Source: Paenibacillus tepidiphilus
GTDB lineage: Bacteria > Bacillota > Bacilli > Paenibacillales > Paenibacillaceae
NCBI RefSeq assembly: GCF_008635795.1
Contig: NZ_VWRQ01000005.1
Span: forward strand, 62,001 to 126,000
DNA: 64,000 bases
Direction: 5' to 3'
How positions within the stretch are numbered: position 1 is the stretch's first letter; each line of letters starts with the position of its first letter. Shown here piece by piece: positions 1 through 8,700 of the stretch. The position numbers and the translations under genes were made by a program. The notes beneath the pieces were generated by a model. The model was not told the DNA's origin and made no database searches. It saw nothing but the letters and a program-made list of their open reading frames with translations.

Positions 1-1507
1 CACTGCAGCCGACATGGGCGGTAGCTTCGCCGATTTCAATCGGCAGATTGAGCTTGCTGATGATCCGCGCCGCGACGACTTCAGCTTCGAACGCCGGCTT
101 GTTCGCTGTCGTATTCAGTACTACGACAAATTCATCGCCGCCGATACGCGCCACGATTTCATTCTCGCGGGTGCAGTCCACCAGACGGTCGGCCACCTTC
201 TTGAGCAGGGCATCACCGGCTGCATGCCCGAGCGAATCATTCACTTTCTTGAAGCCGTCCAAATCCAGATACAGAAAGCTGAGTGTCGTCCGGTTCTGCT
301 TCGCTTTGCCGACCGCATGCCCCAGAAACTCCTTCAGCGCATTGCGGTTCGGAAGCCCGGTGAGCCCGTCATGGAGCGCAATGTCCGACATATAACTAAG
401 CTTATTCTCCGTCTTGGTGAGATTGCCTACGAGATTGCGCAGAGAGGATGCAAGTATCGCCACATCCTTAATGCGGCTCTTGACAGGAATCTCTACCTGC
501 GCACCGCCGCTGAGCAGATCTGCGGTGTGAGCCAGCTTGTGCAGCGGGCGGGCAATCCAGCCCGCCAGAAGCCAGCCGAACAGCCCGAAGACTACGGTTG
601 CAGCAAGTCCCGACAGCAGAATGAAGCGTTCGAGCTCATATACCGAGGCAAAAGCAATATTGGCCGGTTGCCGGACCACGACTGTCCAGCCCAGACCCGG
701 ATAATTCATATAACCGTCGCCGTAAGCGTAGCCGGTTAAATAATCCTGATCTGCTCCGTTCTTCTCCACAACCCAGGAATTCTCACCGCCGCGGGCACTC
801 GCGATAACATCATCCGAGAGCTTCCGGCCGATCAGGGAGGGCGGTCCCAGCAGAATTGTATCATCCTTTTCGCTGACGACATAGATTTCCAGCTCACGCA
901 TCCGCTCCTTCAGCGGCGCGAGGATCGAGGCTTCCACTTCACGCGACCACTCCCAGCTCAGATGGGCGGCCAGAACGCCGCTCACCTCCCCTTGGCTGCC
1001 ATAGACAGGGACGCTGACATCTACGAACTGCAGCGGTTCACCAGACGGATTCGGCAGCAGCTTGGCCAGCAGCACGGCGTCGTGGACATCACCGGTAAAA
1101 GGCCCCTTCAGCCCCTCCTGAAATACTGGCCGCTGGCTGATATTCTGGCCTTCCAGGATATGGTCTGTTGCTGATATTACATCGCCACGGGAATCGAGAA
1201 ACCCCACCCAGGTGAATACCGGAAGGCTGCTCTTCAACTGATTGAGCAGTCCGCCGATCTCAGCGGAATTATAAGGCTGCTGAAACGCATTCAGCTTACT
1301 CAGCACCTCCACTTCGCCGGCGCGCGCCCACATGAAATGATCCAGCTTCTCGGCCATCTGATAGGCCTCTTCGGCCAGTGAGCCGCCGATGCTGACCTCC
1401 ACTCTTTTCGTGGATTGCTCACCGATCACGAAGATCAGCAGCGCTGTAAGCATGATAATAATCAAGGCAAAAGCGCCGGCAAAAAAAGTGCGCAGATTGA
1501 GCGACAT
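1..1507 (-). CDS. Membrane diguanylate cyclase with extracellular sensor domain (partial)
   Basis: The C-terminus lies beyond the left edge; 502 residues are visible from the ATG at 1507, which has an AGGAGA ribosome site about 6 nt upstream. The order is one membrane helix (about residues 7-28), an extracytoplasmic sensor of about 260 residues that looks Cache-like, a second helix (about 296-320), a HAMP-like linker, and a GGDEF domain from about 375. The catalytic GGDEF motif is intact (nt 128-142, residues about 456-460), so it should make c-di-GMP from two GTP. The upstream inhibitory-site position reads RENE instead of RxxD, so product inhibition may be weak (inference). It is divergent from a PilZ gene. 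Family is certain; the sensor ligand is unknown. Confidence 0.93.
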   Translation of the reverse strand, partial: MSLNLRTFFAGAFALIIIMLTALLIFVIGEQSTKRVEVSIGGSLAEEAYQMAEKLDHFMWARAGEVEVLSKLNAFQQPYNSAEIGGLLNQLKSSLPVFTWVGFLDSRGDVISATDHILEGQNISQRPVFQEGLKGPFTGDVHDAVLLAKLLPNPSGEPLQFVDVSVPVYGSQGEVSGVLAAHLSWEWSREVEASILAPLKERMRELEIYVVSEKDDTILLGPPSLIGRKLSDDVIASARGGENSWVVEKNGADQDYLTGYAYGDGYMNYPGLGWTVVVRQPANIAFASVYELERFILLSGLAATVVFGLFGWLLAGWIARPLHKLAHTADLLSGGAQVEIPVKSRIKDVAILASSLRNLVGNLTKTENKLSYMSDIALHDGLTGLPNRNALKEFLGHAVGKAKQNRTTLSFLYLDLDGFKKVNDSLGHAAGDALLKKVADRLVDCTRENEIVARIGGDEFVVVLNTTANKPAFEAEVVAARIISKLNLPIEIGEATAHVGCS

Positions 1508-1732
1508 CCAAATTCTCCTCTGTAGCTGCCACGCCTGTTGCAGCTTTGAAATACTTTATATACCTCTCATGTTGATGTCGAAAGAAGTCGTTAAATATGT
1601 TATCGGCGTAAACGTTCCGGATGTTTAGCATAAGCCCCGGTGCGTAAACTCTCATGTGATCAATGGACCGGTATCGGCCCCGGTTTCCAGGTCTATTTTA
1701 AATTTTAAATATAAATATGGCACTTTAGGAGA

Positions 1733-1761
1733 TTGTCTCGATAAAATCATTTGGATATAAT
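1733..1761 (+). promoter_or_regulatory. Sigma-A-type promoter for the PilZ gene
   Basis: -35 TTGTCT (1733-1738), 17-nt spacer, perfect -10 TATAAT (1756-1761), about 25 nt upstream of the PilZ start. The rest of the 1508-1786 gap is AT-rich and holds nothing else I recognise; the promoter of the divergent cyclase must also be there. Confidence 0.75.
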
Positions 1762-1786
1762 AGCAAAAAACAGTCGGAGGTACACA

Positions 1787-2167
1787 ATGGACGACTCCAG
1801 CAGAAAAGAACCGTTCCGGTATGTCATGAATCAGCCGATTACCTGCTGGCTAGAGGTTCCGGCAGGTAATGTTGGTCCGGGCGCAGGCAGATTGACAGAG
1901 GGCATGCTGCTTGACTTAAGCCGCTCCGGATGCAAGGTGCGCACTTCACTGAATCTGCGTTTCACCGCAGGCGATACGAAATTGATTATCCATTTCCAGC
2001 TCGCGGACACGATGCTGCAGTTTGAAGGCAGTGTGCGCTGGGGCTGGATGTTCGGACTGGGCCAGTTCCAATACGGCATCAGGCTGGATCTTTCCGAAGA
2101 AGAGGAAGAACGGCTGCTGCGGGAGCTGGAAATCTGGACGGGCGCAGCACGGGCTGAAAGCCTGTAA
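1787..2167 (+). CDS. PilZ domain protein (c-di-GMP receptor)
   Basis: This 126-residue protein is a single PilZ domain. It has an arginine-containing N-terminal segment (R6 to R11) and the DxSxxG motif (D43, S45, G48), the two elements that wrap c-di-GMP in this family. The first arginines are spaced RxxxxR rather than the usual RxxxR, so binding is likely but not certain. The ATG at 1787 is preferred to an upstream TTG because GGAGG lies 8 nt before it. It is divergent from a diguanylate cyclase, so the two could form a local synthesis and reception pair. No effector domain is attached, so it probably acts by protein contact. Confidence 0.9.
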   Translation: MDDSSRKEPFRYVMNQPITCWLEVPAGNVGPGAGRLTEGMLLDLSRSGCKVRTSLNLRFTAGDTKLIIHFQLADTMLQFEGSVRWGWMFGLGQFQYGIRLDLSEEEEERLLRELEIWTGAARAESL

Positions 2168-2286
2168 TTCTGGCCGGAATATGAGCTCCCGGGTACCGGA
2201 ACGGCCGGCGGCTGCTTCCCGACAGGAAAGAGCGTAAATATACAGGCGGGGCATTCCGCCCCGCCTGCATTTATGAAGCGGGACGA

Positions 2287-3024
2287 TTAGGCCCGGTCTT
2301 CCAGTTTGTTCTTGACGAGATAGTGGATCGCCCAGAGCATCAGCCCAGCGGTTGCCAGCTCAAACAGCAGCGGCCAGATACTGGGCAGTGCGGAGGGAGC
2401 CAGATATTTTACCGGGGATGACTGTGCCGGAACATATTCCATATTCAAGATCTGATCGATCCGCAATGAATAGGGCCCGAACAACCAGTTCTCCAGATAG
2501 GCATAGCCGTTCTGCAGTCCGACGGCCATCAGTATGCCGATCCATACCTTTCCCCTCACCCGCAGCGACCCCACCACCGCAATGACAAGCATCAGCATAA
2601 TCAACAGGAATCCGCATGTCCATAGCACACTGAACAGGATTACCGGTCCCATTGCCGAGACATTACTCGGGAAAAAGTCAGTTGTATAGATCTGTACATA
2701 CATCGCCACATGCAGCACGGCAACCAGTTCTACAGCCAGCAACAGCATCCAGAGCAGCAGCAGCGGCGAAAGCAGCTTCCACAGTGTCCGCTCCGGCAGA
2801 AGCTGCCGGTGATAGGCCTTCAGATTATAGAGATAGATCCGGACCGCGGTGACGATCATCCCTATTCCAAGCGCCACATAGATCATGGTATTGAGTGCAA
2901 GCAGTTCATCATCCAGCTTCGCACGGGAGATCCACAGGCCAAGCTGCACCAGCAGTGCGACGGCGAACATCGCCAGTATCCGGTCACGCTCACGCCGGAA
3001 ATCATATTTCAGCAGTTTCAGCAT
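2287..3024 (-). CDS. ABC-2-type transporter permease
   Basis: A 245-residue membrane protein with about six hydrophobic segments, including a short cytoplasmic N-terminus before the first helix (about residues 15-33) and a C-terminal helix (about 215-235). It is the last gene of a six-gene-length minus-strand operon and overlaps the stop of the upstream ATPase gene by 7 nt, which implies translational coupling. It is the likely membrane partner of that ATPase. Substrate cannot be read from sequence. The YtrA-type regulator in the operon suggests cell-envelope stress or antibiotic export (inference). Confidence 0.82.
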   Translation of the reverse strand: MLKLLKYDFRRERDRILAMFAVALLVQLGLWISRAKLDDELLALNTMIYVALGIGMIVTAVRIYLYNLKAYHRQLLPERTLWKLLSPLLLLWMLLLAVELVAVLHVAMYVQIYTTDFFPSNVSAMGPVILFSVLWTCGFLLIMLMLVIAVVGSLRVRGKVWIGILMAVGLQNGYAYLENWLFGPYSLRIDQILNMEYVPAQSSPVKYLAPSALPSIWPLLFELATAGLMLWAIHYLVKNKLEDRA

Positions 3025-3719
3025 TCCGCAAACACCTCTCTGAACAGCTCGTCAATGCTTTTTCGCCGCTGGAGCCGGATATCTTCTACTTCGCCCTGCA
3101 GCACAAGCTCTCCCTCTTTAATGAACAGAACCTCATCAAAGATCCGCTCGATATCGCTCACCAGGTGAGTCGAGATTAAGAGGGTGCTGTCTTCTTCGTA
3201 GAACTCCATCAATGCATCCAGAATTCGGGTACGGGCCACCGGATCTACTCCGCCGATAGGCTCATCAAGCATATACAGCTTCGCTCTCCGGGAGAGCGCC
3301 AGGGTCAGCTGCAGACGCTCATTCATGCCTTTGGACAACGTCTTCACCTTATCCTGCTTGCGCAGCCGCATGAACTCCAGCATTCGCCGGGCTTTGGCCG
3401 GATCGAAATCCGCATAGAAATCCGCCTGGAACCGCAGCGCATCGCCAACACTCATCCAAGACTCCGTCAGAGGCCGGTCCGGCATAAAGGACACCAGCTG
3501 CCTGCTCTCTTCCCCTACCGGTACACCTCCAATGAAGATTTCGCCTGTGTCCGGACGGGACAGCCCTGCAATTAGCTTCATTAAAGTGGTCTTGCCGCTG
3601 CCATTGCTGCCGAGGAGACCGGTGATTCTGCCGGAAGACAATTCAAACGAGACCTTGCGCAGCGCAGGGCGTGAGCCATATTGTTTCGAAAGTTCTTTTA
3701 CTTGCAGAATGGGTTCCAC
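3018..3719 (-). CDS. ABC transporter ATP-binding protein (YtrB-like)
   Basis: A 233-residue nucleotide-binding domain. It has Walker A GSNGSGKTTL near residue 36, a degenerate signature LSKGM near residue 133, and Walker B followed by the catalytic Glu (YMLDEP) near residue 153. The start is GTG at 3719, with GGAGG overlapping the stop of the GntR gene 4 nt away. GntR then ATPase then permease is the order of the Bacillus ytr operon, so this is a YtrB-type exporter ATPase. It should drive the permease encoded directly downstream. Confidence 0.92.
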   Translation of the reverse strand: MEPILQVKELSKQYGSRPALRKVSFELSSGRITGLLGSNGSGKTTLMKLIAGLSRPDTGEIFIGGVPVGEESRQLVSFMPDRPLTESWMSVGDALRFQADFYADFDPAKARRMLEFMRLRKQDKVKTLSKGMNERLQLTLALSRRAKLYMLDEPIGGVDPVARTRILDALMEFYEEDSTLLISTHLVSDIERIFDEVLFIKEGELVLQGEVEDIRLQRRKSIDELFREVFAEC

Positions 3720-3723
3720 CGCC

Positions 3724-4101
3724 TTATTCCTCCAGCCTTCTCTTAGATATACTGTTGGCTACCGCACTCACAATCTCATCCTCCTGGAAGCCAAGCTCCT
3801 GCATCCCCCGGATGAACCGGTCGAGCACGTCCTGGGCCATCTCCTGCTTGATCGTCATAATGGTCTCTTCCTTCCCTGTAACATAACGGCCCATTCCGCG
3901 TCTGGTCTCCACAATCTCTTCACGCTCCAGCTCCTGAAAGGTTCTTTGCACCGTATTCGGATTAATCTGCAGTTCTGCCGCGAGCTCGCGCACCGAGGGG
4001 ATTTTGTCGCCCGGCTTCAGCTTGCCCGTAATAATCTCGACCTTCAAGTAATTCATAATTTGCAGGTAGATCGGCTGGTTGTTATCGAATTCGATGGCCA
4101 T
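3724..4101 (-). CDS. GntR-family regulator, YtrA subfamily
   Basis: A 125-residue protein. It has an N-terminal winged helix (about residues 10-75, with the typical PSVRELAAEL recognition region) and only a short C-terminal helical tail of about 50 residues. That tail marks the YtrA subfamily, which is usually tied to ABC transporter operons. The start codon ATG at 4101 overlaps the TGA of the preceding permease gene (TGATG). It sits between two ABC systems in one operon and probably represses the whole unit through the dyad at 5868-5890. The inducer is unknown; in Bacillus, YtrA responds to cell-wall-active peptides. Confidence 0.92.
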   Translation of the reverse strand: MAIEFDNNQPIYLQIMNYLKVEIITGKLKPGDKIPSVRELAAELQINPNTVQRTFQELEREEIVETRRGMGRYVTGKEETIMTIKQEMAQDVLDRFIRGMQELGFQEDEIVSAVANSISKRRLEE

Positions 4102-4847
4102 CAAGCAACGTCCCTTCGTCTGAACACAGTAAAGGCTGCCAGGATGAACAAAATCATATACGCCGCAAGCACCAGAACAGAGAAGGTCTGTGTCATACCC
4201 GGCAGCGGCGGCTCACCGCCCTGGTACACCGAAAGGTCGAGATTGGGAAAGAGCATATATTTATAGAACTCCCGCTGAATAATGAGCTTATCGAGCATAA
4301 CGGCAAACAACGACGCCCCGATAGCCACACCTGTCGAAGAAGTCAGGACACTCAGCATAAAGGTTAAAGTAACATACAGCAGCGCGTATACAGCCACATA
4401 CAATACGGAACGGGCGATATCTCCGGCCCCCGCATTCCCGCCCGCTGCACCAAACCACAGCAGACCGATGATGAAAAGGGACAAGATGGCGGTGGTCAGC
4501 AGCGCCAGGGAATACAACAGCACCGTAGCATATTTGGATGCGAGTATAGCGGTCCGGCTGCGGGAGCGGATCAGGAGGAATTTGATGGTCCCCTGGCTGT
4601 GTTCCCTGGCTACAATGCCTGCCGTTCCGATCATCGCCAGCATGGCGAGAATTTGCCCGACACCCGTAGGCAGAAGCATAACCGTGGTAAAACCTGCGGC
4701 TGAATTGAATTCAGTTCCTCCGCTGAGATGTGCGACATAACCCAGTAAGACGGACACTGCGATCACGATCAGAAAAGGCACTGCGAAGCTGCGCTTCTTG
4801 GCCAGCTTCACCCACTCGTTGACAATCAGATTGCTGAATTTACGCAA
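4101..4847 (-). CDS. ABC-2-type transporter permease (BcrB-like)
   Basis: A 248-residue integral membrane protein with about six helices, starting with the cytoplasmic EWVKLAKKRSF segment typical of ABC-2 permeases of the bacitracin and lantibiotic immunity type. The start is TTG at 4847, with GGAGG 8 nt upstream inside the end of the ATPase gene (8-nt overlap). The size and arrangement fit one half of a homodimeric exporter working with the ATPase upstream. It ends in a 1-nt overlap with the GntR gene. The substrate is unknown. Confidence 0.88.
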   Translation of the reverse strand: MRKFSNLIVNEWVKLAKKRSFAVPFLIVIAVSVLLGYVAHLSGGTEFNSAAGFTTVMLLPTGVGQILAMLAMIGTAGIVAREHSQGTIKFLLIRSRSRTAILASKYATVLLYSLALLTTAILSLFIIGLLWFGAAGGNAGAGDIARSVLYVAVYALLYVTLTFMLSVLTSSTGVAIGASLFAVMLDKLIIQREFYKYMLFPNLDLSVYQGGEPPLPGMTQTFSVLVLAAYMILFILAAFTVFRRRDVA

Positions 4848-5817
4848 TTTGGTTACCTCCTGTCCATTTCAGGAATTCATCTTCCAGACTTTGCTTGTGC
4901 TCGGCTATGCGGTAAACGCCGATCCTGGCTTCACTAAGTGCAGCCACCAGCTCAGGCACTGCAAGGTCCGGCAGCGTGACATAGATTTCCGAGCGTGCTT
5001 CCTCGGCTCCAGTCAGCTTAGCGGCCTGCATGCTCTGAACGATACCCGACGCCTGCTTGACGTCGTCCACACGGATTGAAAGCTCAACCTCGCCTGTCGC
5101 CGATTCGTCCGCAGCCGAGATGGACGTAACCTTCACCAGCTTGCCGTTCTGGATGACCACCGCCCGGTGGCAGATCTGCTCGATCTCCGCCAGCATATGG
5201 CTGGAGATCAGAATCGAGATCCCTTCCACTTCGGCGATTCTCCGCATATATTCACGCATTTCGCGGATGCCCGCAGGGTCCAGGCCGTTGGTCGGCTCAT
5301 CGAGAATCAGCAGCTTCGGTGAATGCAGGAGTGCCTGGGCAATACCCAGCCGCTGGCGCATCCCGAGCGAATAGGCTTTAACCTTCTTGTTCATCGCATC
5401 CTGCAGACCCACCAGCTGCACAACTTCGTCCAGCCTTGAAGCACTTATGTTATCGGTCATGCGGATATATTGCTTCAGATTATCCAGCCCGCTTAAATGC
5501 GGGTAAAACTCCGGATTCTCAATGATTGCCCCGACATACGAAATCGCCTGCAAAAAATCGCTGCGTACACTGTGCCCGTTAATCAGCACATCGCCGGCGC
5601 TCATCCGGATCAGCCCGGTCATCATCCGGATGGTCGTCGTCTTGCCGGCACCGTTGGGGCCCAGCAGTCCGACAATCTCGCCCGGACGGATATCAAACGT
5701 TAACCCGTCCACGATGGTCTTGCCTTTAATCACTTTGCTGACCTTATTCATTTGCAGAACCAGATTGCGGTTACCCTGCTCTGCTGACGTGCGCGCTTCG
5801 GTTGGCATTTGCTTCAT
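4840..5817 (-). CDS. ABC transporter ATP-binding protein (BcrA-like)
   Basis: A 325-residue ATPase and first gene of the operon. It has Walker A GPNGAGKTTT near residue 54, signature YSLGMRQRLG near residue 152, Walker B LLILDEPTNGLDP near residue 172, and a C-terminal extension of about 90 residues that is usual in BcrA-type proteins. The ATG at 5817 follows AAGGAG. The first ~20 residues are not part of the fold. With the permease immediately downstream it forms a peptide-antibiotic or lipid exporter typical of Firmicute immunity systems (family knowledge). The actual substrate is not visible. Confidence 0.93.
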   Translation of the reverse strand: MKQMPTEARTSAEQGNRNLVLQMNKVSKVIKGKTIVDGLTFDIRPGEIVGLLGPNGAGKTTTIRMMTGLIRMSAGDVLINGHSVRSDFLQAISYVGAIIENPEFYPHLSGLDNLKQYIRMTDNISASRLDEVVQLVGLQDAMNKKVKAYSLGMRQRLGIAQALLHSPKLLILDEPTNGLDPAGIREMREYMRRIAEVEGISILISSHMLAEIEQICHRAVVIQNGKLVKVTSISAADESATGEVELSIRVDDVKQASGIVQSMQAAKLTGAEEARSEIYVTLPDLAVPELVAALSEARIGVYRIAEHKQSLEDEFLKWTGGNQIA

Positions 5818-5867
5818 ATTGGCTCCTTCTCTCCATATGTTGTACTAATACGAATGACTCTGTATTG

Positions 5868-5909
5868 GTGTGTTAGTTACATAGTACACTAGAGCATTTC
5901 GCTTGTAAA
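5868..5909 (-). promoter_or_regulatory. Promoter and YtrA-type operator of the ABC/GntR operon
   Basis: On the minus strand, -35 TTTACA (5904-5909), exactly 17 nt, -10 TACTAT (5881-5886). An imperfect dyad GTGTnnTA-N6-TAnnACAC (5868-5890) overlaps the -10 and transcription start. YtrA-family operators have AGTGTA/TACACT half-sites, so this is a good candidate site for the GntR protein encoded in the operon. Confidence 0.72.
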
Positions 5910-6039
5910 GAAGATTCTGGAAATCAGGGCCGTGCTCTGCTCTGAATCTAGTCTCCCAACCACACTCCCAGCGTCGCCGCTTCATAGAATAATATGGCTG
6001 ACAAGCCAAACTACCAAGCAACCGGGAGGTAAGTGTATA

Positions 6040-6408
6040 ATGAATAAAGCGTATATCTCGCAGACCTATCCGCGGCTGACCGTGTATTCCGAAGAGAACT
6101 ACCGGGGAAGAAGCCGAATCTACACCGGCAATCTCGGCATCCGCAATACGGATAATATTCTGGACGGCATCGAAAGTCTCCGCTTCTTCTCTACCAGCAG
6201 CAATGCGACGCTTGTGCTATTCAGCCGCACCCGCTTCAGAGGCAGCTTCCGCGTGCTGCGCGGCAACCGCAGCATCCGCGATCTCGATGACTACATCTCC
6301 GGCAATGATGTCGAGTCAATCATTTCCACCAACCAGCGGCTGACACTGGCCCAGATCCGCAGCATCCGCGACAGCGGGGAGCTCCCCGCAGGTTACCGGC
6401 TGATTTAA
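6040..6408 (+). CDS. Beta/gamma-crystallin-like protein, copy 1
   Basis: A 122-residue soluble protein. Two Greek-key-like repeats are visible. The first runs from VYSEENYRGRSRIYTGNLG (about residues 13-31), the second from LFSRTRFRGSFRVLRGNRS (about residues 59-77). Each has the aromatic-x4-aromatic-x-G pattern of beta/gamma-crystallins. The last ~35 residues (TNQRLT...LPAGYRLI) form an extra conserved tail. ATG at 6040 follows GGGAGG; the longer upstream frame has no ribosome site. A paralogue with the same two repeats and the same tail lies at 26561-26932. No signal peptide. Function unknown; some bacterial members bind Ca2+ and are stress or spore proteins. Confidence 0.78.
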   Translation: MNKAYISQTYPRLTVYSEENYRGRSRIYTGNLGIRNTDNILDGIESLRFFSTSSNATLVLFSRTRFRGSFRVLRGNRSIRDLDDYISGNDVESIISTNQRLTLAQIRSIRDSGELPAGYRLI

Positions 6409-6420
6409 GCGCCCAGACAA

Positions 6421-6500
6421 CAGGCAGCGTCCGCTCCTTGCAGAGAACACGCTGCCTGATCCCGTTCTGCCCGGAGCAGCAGATTGCTGCTCCTTTATGT
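6421..6500 (+). terminator. Double hairpin terminator after the crystallin-like gene
   Basis: A 10-bp stem (6421-6430 with 6449-6458), then a perfect 9-bp stem GGAGCAGCA/TGCTGCTCC with 3-nt loop (6473-6493), followed by a T-rich tail. Confidence 0.8.
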
Positions 6501-6573
6501 TTTTACATTCATGCTTCGGTTTACATAGTAGTACCCGCAAATATGTCCTACCTTCTGAAAGGAACACACAGCT

Positions 6574-7938
6574 ATGATTCTATTCATTCACCGCAAGGAT
6601 TTACGGACCGCTGATCTCCCAGCCTTCGAGGCCATCCGTTCTGCCGGAGAGCGCTCGCTGCATGTGCTGATTCTGGAGCCGTTTCTGCTCCGCAATAATC
6701 GTTACCTGGAGCACAGCGGAATCAACTTTCTCGCGCATGCCGCCAGTCTGCAGCAGCAATACGCAAGGCAAGGGAAGCAGCTTCATATTCTGTATGGCGA
6801 GCCTGACGAAGTGGTCAGCAAGCTGGCCGCGCGGCAGCCAATCCGCGAAATTCGTGTCCATGCCGATTACACGCCTTACGCACTGCGAAGAGACCGGCTC
6901 CTCAGCGAAACGGCACGGGCGCTCGGCCTCCGGTTTCATGCCGCTCAGGACAGCATGCTCTGTGACCCGGACGACTTCATGGCATGGTGCGGGCGGAAAG
7001 AGCCCTTCAAGGTCTTCACACCCTTTTACCGCCGCTGGCGCAGCTTTCTGTCGGAACGCTTCCGTCCCCCTTACTCCACTGGGCTGCAGGAGCTGGAGAC
7101 GGCAGATATCCATGAAGAAACCGCCCGGGAATTGCAGCTTCCGGAAGAAATCTCCGGCCAAATCACCGCCCTTTCCGGGCGTGAGAAGAAGAATGGCCCG
7201 GATGAGGCCGTCGAGCATTTTCTGCAGGAGCATCTGCAATCTTATCCCGTGAGCCGCGACCGCTATGCGCTCCCGGGGACCAGCCGGCTCAGCCGGCATC
7301 TTAACACGGGTGCGGTTTCCGTAAGGACCGTGTATCTGCGGCTAACGGAGGAGGACCGCGGCGGAGAAGAATGGCTGCGGCAGCTGGCCTGGAGAGACTT
7401 CTATCTGTACCAGGCGCAGTTTGATGCCGATTTCTTCAACTATGAGAACGTATATGATCTGTCGGCTCTCGGGACCGGACATTTCGCAGCCTGGGCTTCC
7501 GGCAGCACAGGTATTCCCGTTATCGACGCCGCCATGCGGCAGCTCAATGAGACCGGCTGGATGCCTAACCGTCTGCGGATGCTTACCGCCATGTTCCTCA
7601 CCAAGAATCTGGGCTGCCCGTTTATCTACGGGGAACGCTATTTCCGGCTCAAGCTGAGCGATTACGACAATGCGCTGAACCGCGGCGGCTGGCTGTGGAG
7701 CTCCTCCCTGGGCTATGATGCCTCACCTTACTTCAGAGTGGTGAACCCGGTGACTCAATCGCAGACGCATGATCCGGACGGTAGCTTCCTCCGCTCCTGG
7801 CTGCCGGAGCTGGCAGACCTTCCGGACAAGGAGATCCATCTGCCGAGGCCCGGCGCCATTGTCGATCTGAAGGCCTCACGGGCGCTGGCCATCGAGACGT
7901 ATAAGGATATATTGCGGAGCAAGAAAGGCGGCGATTAG
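6574..7938 (+). CDS. phr: Deoxyribodipyrimidine photolyase (class I CPD photolyase family)
   Basis: A 454-residue enzyme, slightly shorter than the usual ~470. The N-terminal Rossmann antenna domain starts immediately (IHRKDLRTADLPA). The C-terminal helical FAD domain has the signature stretch from WLRQLAWRDF (about residue 268) through TGIPVIDAAMRQL, GWMPNRLRM and NRGGWLWSSSLGYDASPYFRV (about residues 309-388). It should repair UV-induced cyclobutane pyrimidine dimers using blue light and FADH-. The start ATG at 6574 has AAGGAAC upstream. It is transcribed alone, between two terminators. The antenna chromophore cannot be told from sequence. Confidence 0.95.
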   Translation: MILFIHRKDLRTADLPAFEAIRSAGERSLHVLILEPFLLRNNRYLEHSGINFLAHAASLQQQYARQGKQLHILYGEPDEVVSKLAARQPIREIRVHADYTPYALRRDRLLSETARALGLRFHAAQDSMLCDPDDFMAWCGRKEPFKVFTPFYRRWRSFLSERFRPPYSTGLQELETADIHEETARELQLPEEISGQITALSGREKKNGPDEAVEHFLQEHLQSYPVSRDRYALPGTSRLSRHLNTGAVSVRTVYLRLTEEDRGGEEWLRQLAWRDFYLYQAQFDADFFNYENVYDLSALGTGHFAAWASGSTGIPVIDAAMRQLNETGWMPNRLRMLTAMFLTKNLGCPFIYGERYFRLKLSDYDNALNRGGWLWSSSLGYDASPYFRVVNPVTQSQTHDPDGSFLRSWLPELADLPDKEIHLPRPGAIVDLKASRALAIETYKDILRSKKGGD

Positions 7939-7973
7939 CAACTGCCGTAGCTGACCCATATTTCCCTGTTAAA

Positions 7974-8020
7974 AAAAGGACGTCTGCCGGCCGCTATGCA
8001 GCCTGACTGACGTCCCTTTT
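7974..8020. terminator. Bidirectional terminator between phr and the mrp operon
   Basis: Arms AAAAGGACGTC (7974-7984) and GACGTCCCTTTT (8009-8020) give an A/T-flanked hairpin usable on both strands between convergent transcripts. Confidence 0.85.
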
Positions 8021-8033
8021 GGTTAATCCGAAG

Positions 8034-8432
8034 CTATGATGATGTGGATGAAGAGGTTGAAGACTCCTCCGGAATCCGTTCCTTCTCCAGCACCTCTTTC
8101 AAATCATCCTGAATCCGGCGGTTCCACAGTGGAACACCGGAGCGGTAGGCCGAACGGCTGGTCAAATGAGCGGCCAGAGGTGAAGTCATAAATACGAATA
8201 CAATCCCGAGCAGCAGCTTGGCGCTGATGAAATCAAGGAAAACGGCAAAGTAGAGAAACGCCCCGCTGAGTACACATAACACGCCTAAAGTTGCGCTTTT
8301 GGCTGCGGCATGCGACCTTAGATAGACATCCGGCAGCCGGATTAATCCCACAGAGCTGGCGGCACTGAGCAGAGCTCCGGTCAGAATAAGCAATGCAAAC
8401 AGCAATTCAACTACCGTCTTGATCATTTCCAT
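8034..8432 (-). CDS. mrpG: Na+/H+ antiporter subunit G (MrpG)
   Basis: A 132-residue membrane protein with three helices in the first ~90 residues, the usual MrpG plan (family about 110-130 residues), followed by a charged cytoplasmic tail ending in a Ser/Thr-rich run. The ATG at 8432 lies inside the end of mrpF (26-nt overlap) and agrees with family length; a second in-frame ATG at 8426 is possible. It is the last gene of the operon and stabilises the small-subunit part of the hetero-oligomeric Mrp complex. Confidence 0.92.
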   Translation of the reverse strand: MEMIKTVVELLFALLILTGALLSAASSVGLIRLPDVYLRSHAAAKSATLGVLCVLSGAFLYFAVFLDFISAKLLLGIVFVFMTSPLAAHLTSRSAYRSGVPLWNRRIQDDLKEVLEKERIPEESSTSSSTSS

Positions 8433-8700
8433 ATTCAAGCACCACACCCCTTTCGATGTATCTGGCAAGCGCCACCGTTCCAATGAAAGAGAGAATTCCG
8501 ATCAGCAGGATATATTCGATAAACGTTTGGGTTTTGAACAATACCGAGAGGACCGCCACCATTGCAAGCAGGTTGATTCCGATCGTATCCAGTGCTGCGA
8601 CCCGGTCAGGAAGCGAAGGCCCCTTGACCAGCCTCCAGGCGCAAATCGCAATGGAAATGACCATAACCGATATCGACAGCATGAGTATAAAATGAATCAT
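8407..8700 (-). CDS. mrpF: Na+/H+ antiporter subunit F (MrpF)
   Basis: A 97-residue protein with three helices and the conserved GPSLPDRVAALDTIGINLLA stretch around residues 28-47, which contains the Asp required in MrpF proteins. Its start overlaps the mrpE stop by 4 nt (ATGA). It works only within the Mrp complex. Confidence 0.95.
   Translation of the reverse strand: MIHFILMLSISVMVISIAICAWRLVKGPSLPDRVAALDTIGINLLAMVAVLSVLFKTQTFIEYILLIGILSFIGTVALARYIERGVVLEYGNDQDGS

Noticed and set aside
14..739. Long plus-strand frame at the left edge
   Set aside because: It is antisense to the GGDEF gene, whose motifs are unmistakable.
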